A DNA stretch of 36,530 nucleotides. Origin: a virus. Position numbers and translations under genes: made by a program. This document shows, one piece after another, positions 1 to 7,511 of this stretch (the stretch's first letter is position 1; the number at the start of each line of letters is the position of its first letter). Below the pieces are notes generated by a model. It saw only the letters and a program-made list of their open reading frames with translations. It ran no database searches and had not been told where the DNA came from. The stretch is taken from IMG/VR virus record IMGVR_UViG_3300006921_000055, positions 1-36,530 of that record; one strand, 5' to 3'.

Positions 1-2283
1 GACATCAGATTCTTGAACTTCTTGTGTAGTCTCTGTGGTAAGTTCGCTGACTTCGGCGTCTCTCTCTCCCACTGTTTTGCTATCTCCGGTTTGTTCTTGT
101 ACATCCACCGTCTCTGTGCTTGGCTCTTGAATGGCATCAGCTTGTTCTTTTAAAAGTTGTTCTTTCTTTGATTGTATCTGTTCTGTAGTTGGATTTACTA
201 CACCTTCTTTATTAAGAGCTTCTACTGCAAACTCCTCAGTCACTATATTAGTTGTTGTGCTAACGTCATCACCATCAATGGTAATCTCAGTTTCTCTAGC
301 TTCACCTTCTGTAATAGGATTCTCTTGAAGGGATTTAATCTTAGACTTTATCTCTGATGCTTTATCTTTAGCAAACTGAGTATCATTACCTTTTAAACCA
401 TCTAACTCAACCTGAAGCTCTGTTATTGCGTTTAATGTAGGCTCATTAATACTAGAGTCTACTTTTAAAATATCATTCTTTATAGTAGCCTCCTTAAACT
501 TCTCGTCATAAATTGCTTGAAGTTCAGAATCATTCTCTATATTAATGTCTGCTTTAAGTAATTGCTCAGGAGTTGACTCTCGTAAAAACTTAGCCATCAT
601 AGGCCCCGACACCTTAGCGTCATTACCCGTACCATTAATCTTGTACTTAGGAGATTTATATAAACCATACCCTACGGATATTGGTGCTGTAGCTGTACCT
701 GCCACACCTTCAAATAAAATCTCTGCCACGTCCATCTCTTGACCTGCAGCTACCCTACCTGCTATCTCACCTACAGAACCACCTACAGCTTCAGTTGCCC
801 CACCGACTGCTGACGCTACCAATTTTCTACCCGTAGATTTAGCTACGGAGGTTGTTAACTTACTCGCTACACCACCAAACGCTGCATCTACAGCTCCAAT
901 AGTTAAACCTCTAGCTACAGCTTTAAACCTAATATCGTCCATCATCTCTTCATTCTGAAGAACTTCACGGATATTTTCATTAGTCATCGGCTTATCACCA
1001 AGCTGCTCTTGGAGTAGCTCTGAGTAAGTAAGACCTGCCTCTAAAGTTGTACCTGCGCCACCCATAGCTCCCGCTATAGCTCCCGCTCCAACACCAAAAG
1101 GCGTAAATGTAGCTGTCCCCGCAAGTGCTCCTGCACCCGCACCCGTGGCTGCACCTGCTAATACTGCAGGTGTTATCATAGCACTAACCGAGGATACAAA
1201 TAGTTGTGGTATAACAGTTGGGTTAGCGGCAACGCCTTTTATAAAACCAAGAACACCACCACCATCTTTTTGATATATTTTTTGGAAGTCACGCATTTCA
1301 TCAGATTCACCTGCGTCCTGCATTCTTTTTTGTGCAGCTATAAAGTCTTGTATATCTTCATCGCTTGCGTCAGCACCCTTTGCAAATAATTCAAGCGACT
1401 CATCTACTGAACCACCCTGTGCTTGACCTGCCGCACCGGCTCTATATAAGTCACCAAATAAATCTGTAACTACATTCTTACCGAATGTTCTTTCAAGAGC
1501 TGTATCTTTTTCGCCTTGCTTAAACTCAGCGTCTGAGAAGTCTAAATTAATGTTTTGAGGTTTAGGGGCAAAGTCTGTTGGAACAGACTCTTCAATAACA
1601 CTTAAGGCTTCTTCTTTTGTTATGCCGGTATCGTCAGGGTTAATACCTGTAGCTTCCATATAGTCAGACTTCCAACGAGTAGGATGGTCTTTTGATTTCA
1701 AGTCTACCCCACCCTCACCTTTACTTCCCCAATGATACATACCATCAACTTCATTAGGTTGAGGTGTAATACCTGCCTTCCAAGCACCACGATAGTCGTA
1801 GTTTGAATTATCAATTTGAGGTTCCTCACTATAGGTTTGCTTAAACTCCTCTCTCCAAGCTACAACATTTGGGTCTGTAGCCATCCAATTTTGAAACTCA
1901 ATCTCTTCCTGCTCTGTTAGTGTAGAGTCTGTTGGAACAGACTCATCTACAATTGAAATCTCTTGCTTTTGTATTGATTGAGGGCTAGCCTCTTGTATTG
2001 GAACTGAAACATCCGATGAGATAACTTCTTCCTGCTCTGTTGGTGTAATGGATTCCGTAACGTCCTCTTGAACAATAGAAACGGATTCGTCTTTTTTTTT
2101 TACTCCAACAAGGATTGAGAATTCTTCTATAGATTTTCCGTATCCCTTTTCTTTAAATAAAGTATACGAATCATTTAAAGCATCAGGATTTGTATTTATA
2201 AGATTTACGTATTCATCAAAAGATTTAGTATAACCTTTCTGTTTAAATAACTCGTAAGAATCTTTTAGTGCTTGCTCGTTCAT
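1..2283 (-). CDS. Large internal virion / ejection protein, C-terminus cut off by window edge
   Basis: An open frame runs without a stop from ATG at 2283 to base 1, giving 761 codons in the window. Residues 8-29 and 38-59 are two copies of a short repeat (DSYELFKQKGY / DSYTLFKEKGY). A Pro/Thr/Glu-rich linker follows. Residues 163-210 form an aromatic module (YDYRGAWKAG, then HWGSKG, then HPTRW) of a kind I recall in phage internal proteins. Residues 345-420 are strongly Gly/Ala-rich and hydrophobic, as expected for a membrane-active segment. The rest is acidic and helical. It lies last in an operon after two other internal-protein candidates, in the position of T7 gp16, so ejection with the DNA is the inferred role. 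No transglycosylase, protease or RNA polymerase motif is visible in this portion; such a domain could lie beyond the edge. Confidence 0.75.
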   Translation of the reverse strand, partial: MNEQALKDSYELFKQKGYTKSFDEYVNLINTNPDALNDSYTLFKEKGYGKSIEEFSILVGVKKKDESVSIVQEDVTESITPTEQEEVISSDVSVPIQEASPQSIQKQEISIVDESVPTDSTLTEQEEIEFQNWMATDPNVVAWREEFKQTYSEEPQIDNSNYDYRGAWKAGITPQPNEVDGMYHWGSKGEGGVDLKSKDHPTRWKSDYMEATGINPDDTGITKEEALSVIEESVPTDFAPKPQNINLDFSDAEFKQGEKDTALERTFGKNVVTDLFGDLYRAGAAGQAQGGSVDESLELFAKGADASDEDIQDFIAAQKRMQDAGESDEMRDFQKIYQKDGGGVLGFIKGVAANPTVIPQLFVSSVSAMITPAVLAGAATGAGAGALAGTATFTPFGVGAGAIAGAMGGAGTTLEAGLTYSELLQEQLGDKPMTNENIREVLQNEEMMDDIRFKAVARGLTIGAVDAAFGGVASKLTTSVAKSTGRKLVASAVGGATEAVGGSVGEIAGRVAAGQEMDVAEILFEGVAGTATAPISVGYGLYKSPKYKINGTGNDAKVSGPMMAKFLRESTPEQLLKADINIENDSELQAIYDEKFKEATIKNDILKVDSSINEPTLNAITELQVELDGLKGNDTQFAKDKASEIKSKIKSLQENPITEGEARETEITIDGDDVSTTTNIVTEEFAVEALNKEGVVNPTTEQIQSKKEQLLKEQADAIQEPSTETVDVQEQTGDSKTVGERDAEVSELTTETTQEVQESDV
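1572..1589. repeat. Inverted repeat AGTCTGTT-GG-AACAGACT inside the large virion gene
   Basis: Eight-base arms at 1572-1579 and 1582-1589 are perfect complements around a two-base centre. It encodes part of the peptide ESVPTD (about residues 232-237). The same arms occur at 1925-1944 and in the terminator at 17789-17810. Confidence 0.8.
1925..1944. repeat. Inverted repeat GAGTCTGTT-GG-AACAGACTC inside the large virion gene
   Basis: Nine-base arms at 1925-1933 and 1936-1944 are perfect complements. This copy encodes ESVPTD at residues 114-119, so the peptide is repeated as well as the DNA. Confidence 0.8.
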
Positions 2284-2292
2284 ATCTTAATC

Positions 2293-4527
2293 TTAATATT
2301 GTGATGTATCTAAGTCAGTCGTAATATCAGAATCCTTGTCGAATCCATACACATCAGCTAAGCCATTAAGGTTTGCTTTACCAATAGATGTTAAATAACT
2401 TCTAAGTTTATCTCTCTCCTCAGTATCAGATGAATCAAAGTAGTTGTTAGTGTCAATTGTAACAGTCTCTTCAACTCCCGGGAAGGATAATGTAACTTGA
2501 TTACTAAACCCAAGACCTCTTTCTCCTGCAGTCTCAATCACCATATTACCAAACCCTCTTAGTGGACCGTCACCTCCAATCATTTCCTCAAGAGCAGCCT
2601 TAAAGTTCTCATCGTCTGAACCTACCTCTTCATCTGATATACTAAATAAATCTCTATCAATAGCGCCATCAACTATATTTGCTAACTGAAGCTCGTATGA
2701 CGAGTCTACTTGCTCAGCAGTTTGAACCGTAGTAGAGGCATCGTAGTCAGTGTAAGTACCTTGGTCATCGTAACCCATATCATCCATAATATCTACAACA
2801 TTAAGCTCATTAGCTACTAACGCTGACATAGACTCAACAAAGTCTCTTTTATTCTCTATTGGTATACGTTTAACTATAGGCGTCTTTCCATCAACATCAA
2901 ACATCTCGATAACAACCTCGTTGTTATTTCTTTCAATGTTTGTAATGTCTCTGTTAGCGTTAGATATATAGTTTAGTGCCGCATCAATTTGAGATTCAGT
3001 ACCATCAAACACGTGGCCAATCTTACTAACGTAGTTAGATACAAGTTTTTTCTCCTCCTTATCTTTAGCTTCCCACTGTGTTGGCTTATTTATTTTTGTA
3101 ATCTGTGCTTGAGTGTATACATTTTTTAACTGTTTTTCCTCATCAAGATACTTAAGTTCTATTCTTTCTTTTTCCTCCTTAGTCTTAGCTGCAGCCATAT
3201 CAGAATCGTGCTTAGCTGCACGTTGTTCCATAATAGCTTCAGTGTTTTCAATAGATAAGTCCATTGTCTCAAGCTCCTTAGGATTTTTCAAAGCAAGATG
3301 TTTAATCACTTGGTCTAGCTTTTCATTAGATAATCCCATAGCCTTCAACTCTAGTGGAGTTTTCTGAGCTATAACTGATATTTTTTGTTCAGCAGCCTCA
3401 TTATCTAATTCTAGCTTGCCTTTCTTAAGGCTTTTTGTATCCTCAAAGAAATCAATGGCTTGCTGTGTTTGCTCATTAGCCAATACTTGCGCCTCTTTCT
3501 TTTCTTTATCGAACTCAGTAACCTCAACACCTATCTTAGAGTTTATAGCCGTTCTAAGTATCTCTGATGCTTCAGCCTCCTGCTTCTTCGTAAGCAATGG
3601 TTGTGAAGCACCACTATTAGGATTGGTTGGGTCAGGAACTAGATATATAACACCCTCCTCCTGCACCTCAGGTAGCTTGTTGTTTGGTAGTGTTTCAAAC
3701 CTGTACTCTTTACCTGCTCTATTTGTAAGTATACTTGCTGCATTATGAGTGTTAACCAACTCTCTTTGTATTAAATCATCAGTGGCTTTTTTAAAGTCTT
3801 CGCTCTGAAGCATAGATGTTTTCATACCCTCTGATGTATTTGGGTCGTTAAGTATCTTTTGAAACTTCACGTCATACGCTCCCTTGATTCCTTCAGAAAA
3901 CTTATTAACATCAAAGTTATCTATCTTACGCTCAACTGTATTCTTTAAGCTAAAGATTGACTTTCTATCACTAGGGTTTGAAGACATAACCATATTACCG
4001 TCACCATCGTCAACCATTTTAGCTACAGACATTTGACCTGTAACCGGGTCAATGTATACACCTGAGTTTGCAGGGTCACCAAATGCTTGTATCTGTGAGT
4101 TTTGGTATATTTCTTCAGCCGAAGCATTACCCGATTGAGCTCTCTCTAAACTAGCTGCATAATCAGTATTAAACTTTTTTGAAACCTCAAACATATCAGT
4201 CGTTCCTTGCTTAAGGTTTGCACGCATTGCGTTGTACTCCCTAAGAGGTAGCTGACCTGATTTAAGTTTCTTGTCTAAGTCAAGCATATACATTGAAGCG
4301 TCATTAGCAAACCTAGACATTCTCTCATTAGCACCATCGTGCTGACCTTGAGGAGTGTCATTAAACTCACGCATATAATCACGTGACTCCTCATCAAGTT
4401 TTATCTTTAAATCCTCTCGTCTTTTATCTTCAGCTATTAACTTAGCACTAAGGTCAGTGCTAATTTGTCCCCAATCAACACCTTCAACAACAGGTCTTTT
4501 ACTTTGTCCGTAATATGATTTAGCCAT
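2293..4527 (-). CDS. Internal virion protein, T7 gp15-like by position and size
   Basis: 744 residues, highly charged and mostly helical, with long coiled-coil-like stretches (about 20-130 and 330-500) and an acidic C-terminus. No enzymatic motif or membrane segment is visible. It starts at an ATG that overlaps the stop of the preceding gene (TAATG at 4525-4529) and ends 9 bases before the next start, so the three genes are probably translated together. T7 gp15 is 747 aa and sits between gp14 and gp16; the match in length and order suggests a tube-forming ejection protein, but I cannot show homology by eye. A generic structural protein is the alternative. Confidence 0.7.
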   Translation of the reverse strand: MAKSYYGQSKRPVVEGVDWGQISTDLSAKLIAEDKRREDLKIKLDEESRDYMREFNDTPQGQHDGANERMSRFANDASMYMLDLDKKLKSGQLPLREYNAMRANLKQGTTDMFEVSKKFNTDYAASLERAQSGNASAEEIYQNSQIQAFGDPANSGVYIDPVTGQMSVAKMVDDGDGNMVMSSNPSDRKSIFSLKNTVERKIDNFDVNKFSEGIKGAYDVKFQKILNDPNTSEGMKTSMLQSEDFKKATDDLIQRELVNTHNAASILTNRAGKEYRFETLPNNKLPEVQEEGVIYLVPDPTNPNSGASQPLLTKKQEAEASEILRTAINSKIGVEVTEFDKEKKEAQVLANEQTQQAIDFFEDTKSLKKGKLELDNEAAEQKISVIAQKTPLELKAMGLSNEKLDQVIKHLALKNPKELETMDLSIENTEAIMEQRAAKHDSDMAAAKTKEEKERIELKYLDEEKQLKNVYTQAQITKINKPTQWEAKDKEEKKLVSNYVSKIGHVFDGTESQIDAALNYISNANRDITNIERNNNEVVIEMFDVDGKTPIVKRIPIENKRDFVESMSALVANELNVVDIMDDMGYDDQGTYTDYDASTTVQTAEQVDSSYELQLANIVDGAIDRDLFSISDEEVGSDDENFKAALEEMIGGDGPLRGFGNMVIETAGERGLGFSNQVTLSFPGVEETVTIDTNNYFDSSDTEERDKLRSYLTSIGKANLNGLADVYGFDKDSDITTDLDTSQY

Positions 4528-5297
4528 TAGTAAAGTTTAAAAGGATTATATAGAAGTTGTGATGTCTCATAATTAGAGTAAGTATTTGGATACTGCTGAG
4601 GTAGGTTTGTTGGCAAGGACATATTCTGAGAAGGTACGACCTGTGGGTATGTGTTGGCATCGCTAGCAAACACTCCAAAACTATCAGTATTATTGGATAC
4701 TAACGTATTATTGGTATCTACCGTATTATCAGTGTCTACCGTGCCGTCAGAACCATACAACTCTGACGCTTCTAATCCCATCATAGCCATATTACCTATA
4801 CCTTGAATCCCTTGAGCTATAGATTGATTAGCTGCGTTTTGTGCTTGTGCGGAAGCTATACCCGCACCTTCAGCCTGAGATAAAGATAAGTTAGCTCTTG
4901 ATGTTCCCAACTTCGATTCCTCGGTAGCGACCAATTTATTTAAAGCCTCTAAGTCTTTAGTTTGTTGGTCAGTGATATTTTGCTGTGCTAAGTTTGACTG
5001 AGCAAGTACCCTACCTGCAGTAGCTGCACCACCTCTATCTGATTCTTTGGCTACCTCCATAGCTTGAGCACTTGCCTGTGTTATTGCATTTCTTTGGTTT
5101 TCGTAAGGAGTCTTACTAATTCCAAGCTGTTCAAAGTAATTAACATCAAGCTGAGCTTCAGCATCTTTAAATGCTTTATCTGCTGCAGTTTGAGCATCTT
5201 TAGCAAGCCTATTTTGTTTTCCTGCTTGAACAAAACTAGCCCCTGTTCCTACCGCACTTATTCCTAACGCAATTGCTGTTCCTGTAGCTATACCCAT
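4527..5297 (-). CDS. Internal virion protein, T7 gp14-like
   Basis: 256 residues. The N-terminus is a Gly/Ala-rich hydrophobic segment (residues 2-25, GIATGTAIALGISAVGTG), followed by a long Ala/Gln-rich helical region (about 28-175) and a Ser/Asn/Asp-rich disordered tail. A hydrophobic start followed by Ala-rich helices is the typical layout of T7 gp14-type ejection proteins, which form a channel in the outer membrane. The stop overlaps the start of the next gene by one base, and the gene lies directly after a GNAT-like gene in the position of T7 gp13. The function is inferred from layout, not from a catalytic motif. Confidence 0.65.
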   Translation of the reverse strand: MGIATGTAIALGISAVGTGASFVQAGKQNRLAKDAQTAADKAFKDAEAQLDVNYFEQLGISKTPYENQRNAITQASAQAMEVAKESDRGGAATAGRVLAQSNLAQQNITDQQTKDLEALNKLVATEESKLGTSRANLSLSQAEGAGIASAQAQNAANQSIAQGIQGIGNMAMMGLEASELYGSDGTVDTDNTVDTNNTLVSNNTDSFGVFASDANTYPQVVPSQNMSLPTNLPQQYPNTYSNYETSQLLYNPFKLY

Positions 5298-5298
5298 A

Positions 5299-5703
5299 TT
5301 ATAATGTTTTAATCATTTCTTTATTGTACGAATCTCCCGTAGTATAACCCTGCTGCTCATAAACACCAATAAGTCCGTTATGCTTTATAAGTGCATAAGC
5401 GAACTTATTATCTAGGCTCTTTGCAACTGATGTTAATGTCTGTATCAATATTGATAACGCTTCTTTACGTGATTCCTTATAGTCTTTGTTTGATATAATC
5501 CAATCCACCCACGCTACTTTTGAGTTGGTGTTGTACAAAAAACCTGCACATACAGGTGTATCACCATCCCAAACCATTATGCCACCCTGACCATCTTGAG
5601 GTAGGAAATCTCTACTAGGAGCTACCCATCCCCAATCCTGCCACCACCCCTTAAGGATGTTGTCATAATCTTCGTGCTGCAGTGGAGTTGTATTAAATTT
5701 CAT
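5299..5703 (-). CDS. GNAT-fold protein, possibly virion-associated (T7 gp13-like position)
   Basis: 134 residues with a GNAT-like pattern: an N-terminal helical region with a Trp-rich patch (GWWQDWGW, residues 19-26), strand GGIMVWDGDTPVCAGF (about 40-56), central strand KVAWVDWIISN (about 63-73), a helix after the usual acyl-CoA site (KESRKEALSILI), and a C-terminal GVYEQQGY (about 112-119), which resembles the F-Y-x-x-x-G-F/Y end of acetyltransferases. T7 gp13 (138 aa) occupies the same place before genes 14-16. It could be an active N-acetyltransferase or a GNAT fold reused as a virion assembly factor. A TATCTTTG promoter element lies 7 bases before its ATG. Confidence 0.65.
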   Translation of the reverse strand: MKFNTTPLQHEDYDNILKGWWQDWGWVAPSRDFLPQDGQGGIMVWDGDTPVCAGFLYNTNSKVAWVDWIISNKDYKESRKEALSILIQTLTSVAKSLDNKFAYALIKHNGLIGVYEQQGYTTGDSYNKEMIKTL

Positions 5704-5710
5704 TTAGTAG

Positions 5711-5718
5711 CAAAGATA
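5711..5718 (-). promoter_or_regulatory. Bacteroidota-type -7 element TATCTTTG
   Basis: Read on the minus strand this is an exact match to TAnnTTTG. Its last base is 7 bases from the ATG at 5703, so the transcript would start within a few bases of the start codon. No -33 TTTG is seen at the usual spacing. Confidence 0.5.
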
Positions 5719-5725
5719 CTAAATT

Positions 5726-6523
5726 TTAAGGATAACTTTTCATTAGCTCAGACTCAATAGCAAAGAGCTCACTTGCTGTAGTAACTGTGTTAGGAAGCGT
5801 GAGCGTTACCTCAGCATAATGTCCCATCACTCCAAGAGATTCAGCCTGTGCATTCTTAAAGTACATAGCAAAATGACCTGCACTTGGGATTGTACCTCCT
5901 GTATGATTTATTCTAATATAGTTCGTAGCTATAGTGTCACCATTACTCACTGCGGTAACAACTCCGGCAAAAGAAAGGGTAGAACCCGAGCCTGCATATA
6001 TTGAATCACCTATAGATAATTGATTATTAATTTCAAGAGAGACAGCAAATCTTAAATCAGCTACTGAACCTCCACCGGTTAAAGAATTAATCACACCAAC
6101 ACCACCATTAGCTCGTGACTTAAAGTCAGACTCGGTTAATGCCCCTCCTCCCGTTACGCCATTAGTTCGCACATATGCAAAGTAATTACCCTCTTTCTTT
6201 ACAAAAGAAGTGTTAGTTATAGAACTTGACTGAGCCGCTACATCTGTAAGGAGTTCAGCAGACCACGCGTCAGTAGATTCAAGATTAAGCGTTTTAAAGA
6301 GCTTGTTATCTAAAGGCATTTCATTTATAACAGTCTTTATAGTAGATGCATACGTGGTCCCGTAATAGCTATTACGTGTATCGTTGGTATTATGTCTATA
6401 TAGCTGACCTTTATTAAATGAATATAAGTAGTTATTCATTCCTATCATATAGTCAGGGAAGTAGCTATAAAATGAAGGGAATCCTTTAGACCCTTCACTG
6501 TAAGTTATTGTATAATTTGCCAT
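5726..6523 (-). CDS. Conserved-looking virion structural protein
   Basis: 265 residues. The first half is rich in aromatic residues (GFPSFYSYFPDYMIGMNNYL, about 14-33), followed by YRHNTNDTRNSYYG, a pattern I recall from structural proteins of other Bacteroidota phages. The second half (about 130-250) reads as alternating beta strands with Gly/Ser/Thr turns. It starts one base from the stop of the 327-aa gene upstream and is the last gene of the tail block before the ejection genes. A tail or spike component is inferred; there is no enzymatic motif. Confidence 0.65.
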   Translation of the reverse strand: MANYTITYSEGSKGFPSFYSYFPDYMIGMNNYLYSFNKGQLYRHNTNDTRNSYYGTTYASTIKTVINEMPLDNKLFKTLNLESTDAWSAELLTDVAAQSSSITNTSFVKKEGNYFAYVRTNGVTGGGALTESDFKSRANGGVGVINSLTGGGSVADLRFAVSLEINNQLSIGDSIYAGSGSTLSFAGVVTAVSNGDTIATNYIRINHTGGTIPSAGHFAMYFKNAQAESLGVMGHYAEVTLTLPNTVTTASELFAIESELMKSYP

Positions 6524-6524
6524 C

Positions 6525-7508
6525 TTAACAAGCTTGTATTTGAGTTACTATTCCGTTTATAACTAAGAAGTAACCATTAGCTGCTGACACTCCATTTAAG
6601 TTAGCTCCCGCCGCTTTATAATAACCATTAGTTAGCTTCGTAGCTCCGTTGGCATCAGAAAAAACCCAATCCTTTATAGCTAAAACATTATCTGTAGTTG
6701 AAGCCACCGGCCCTATATATGCAGTGCTTCCTAAACTTGTTTGACTACAGGCGTTTACAGGATTAGTCGTTTGAGCTGATGTAGATATATTTTTTAAAGT
6801 TGTAGGGCATCCAACAGAAAGGGAGGGGCCTGTTTTTGATGTACCACAAACAACATCGAAGTCAATAAGTAATGATTGAGCCCCTGCTGTGGCTTTAGGA
6901 ACGTAAGTTATAAGTTTACCCGCCATACCTGCAGCTAGACTTGTAGCGAGCTTATTAGTTGTTGTTATAGAAGTTGTAGTTCCTGAGTTATACCAAGTAC
7001 TTAGCGTTGGGTTGTAGTGGTAGATAGGAAAATTAGTATTCCCTGATGCCCAATTAGAGCAACCTGTAGTTCCACCACTTGCAGCCCAAAAATAAGATTT
7101 TATGTTAGCGTTTGGAGCTGCTATTGCGCTAGTATAATTAGTAGCTAAATTAGATGAAAATGTATTATAATGTGCGCTGTTAAAAATAATGTCAACACCT
7201 ATGGGGTTGCTAGAAACTCCATTTATTTCAATCTTAATTGCACCTGCAGCAGTTCCGGTAGTTACCTCACCGCTTAATTGCCCGGAAACTGAATCAGGCA
7301 TAGCAAATATTACATCATTTTCACACCCAACCGGACAATCAGGGCAAGCAACCGCAGAGCCTAAGCTTGTAGCTGATTGATACCTAGTGGTAACACCATC
7401 AGAGTAGTATCCGGGAGTTGCTAGCGTTGTCATTTCAACGTCAGTAAAAACTGCAGTAGCGTTCGCTAGTGTGTCTGCATTTATATATAAGTCTATAAAG
7501 TTTGCCAT
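6525..7508 (-). CDS. Tail-associated beta-rich protein with Cys cluster
   Basis: 327 residues, poor in charged amino acids and very rich in Ser, Thr, Ala, Asn and Gly, typical of a phage surface protein. A Cys cluster CPDCPVGC lies at about residues 56-63, with further cysteines spread along the chain. The C-terminal 50 residues (ending QIQAC) form a compact strand-rich unit. It lies 3 bases after the giant stabilisation protein, whose own C-terminus is also Cys-rich, so the two may contact each other. No family is recognised with certainty; receptor binding or tail decoration is possible. Confidence 0.55.
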   Translation of the reverse strand: MANFIDLYINADTLANATAVFTDVEMTTLATPGYYSDGVTTRYQSATSLGSAVACPDCPVGCENDVIFAMPDSVSGQLSGEVTTGTAAGAIKIEINGVSSNPIGVDIIFNSAHYNTFSSNLATNYTSAIAAPNANIKSYFWAASGGTTGCSNWASGNTNFPIYHYNPTLSTWYNSGTTTSITTTNKLATSLAAGMAGKLITYVPKATAGAQSLLIDFDVVCGTSKTGPSLSVGCPTTLKNISTSAQTTNPVNACSQTSLGSTAYIGPVASTTDNVLAIKDWVFSDANGATKLTNGYYKAAGANLNGVSAANGYFLVINGIVTQIQAC

Positions 7509-7511
7509 AAA

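Noticed and set aside
131-1389. Short plus-strand frames in the first 1.4 kb
   Set aside because: The minus strand has one uninterrupted 761-codon frame over this whole region, which explains it better.
1-2283. Virion RNA polymerase or lytic transglycosylase in the giant protein
   Set aside because: No catalytic motif of either family is visible in the 761 residues present; it could still lie past the edge.
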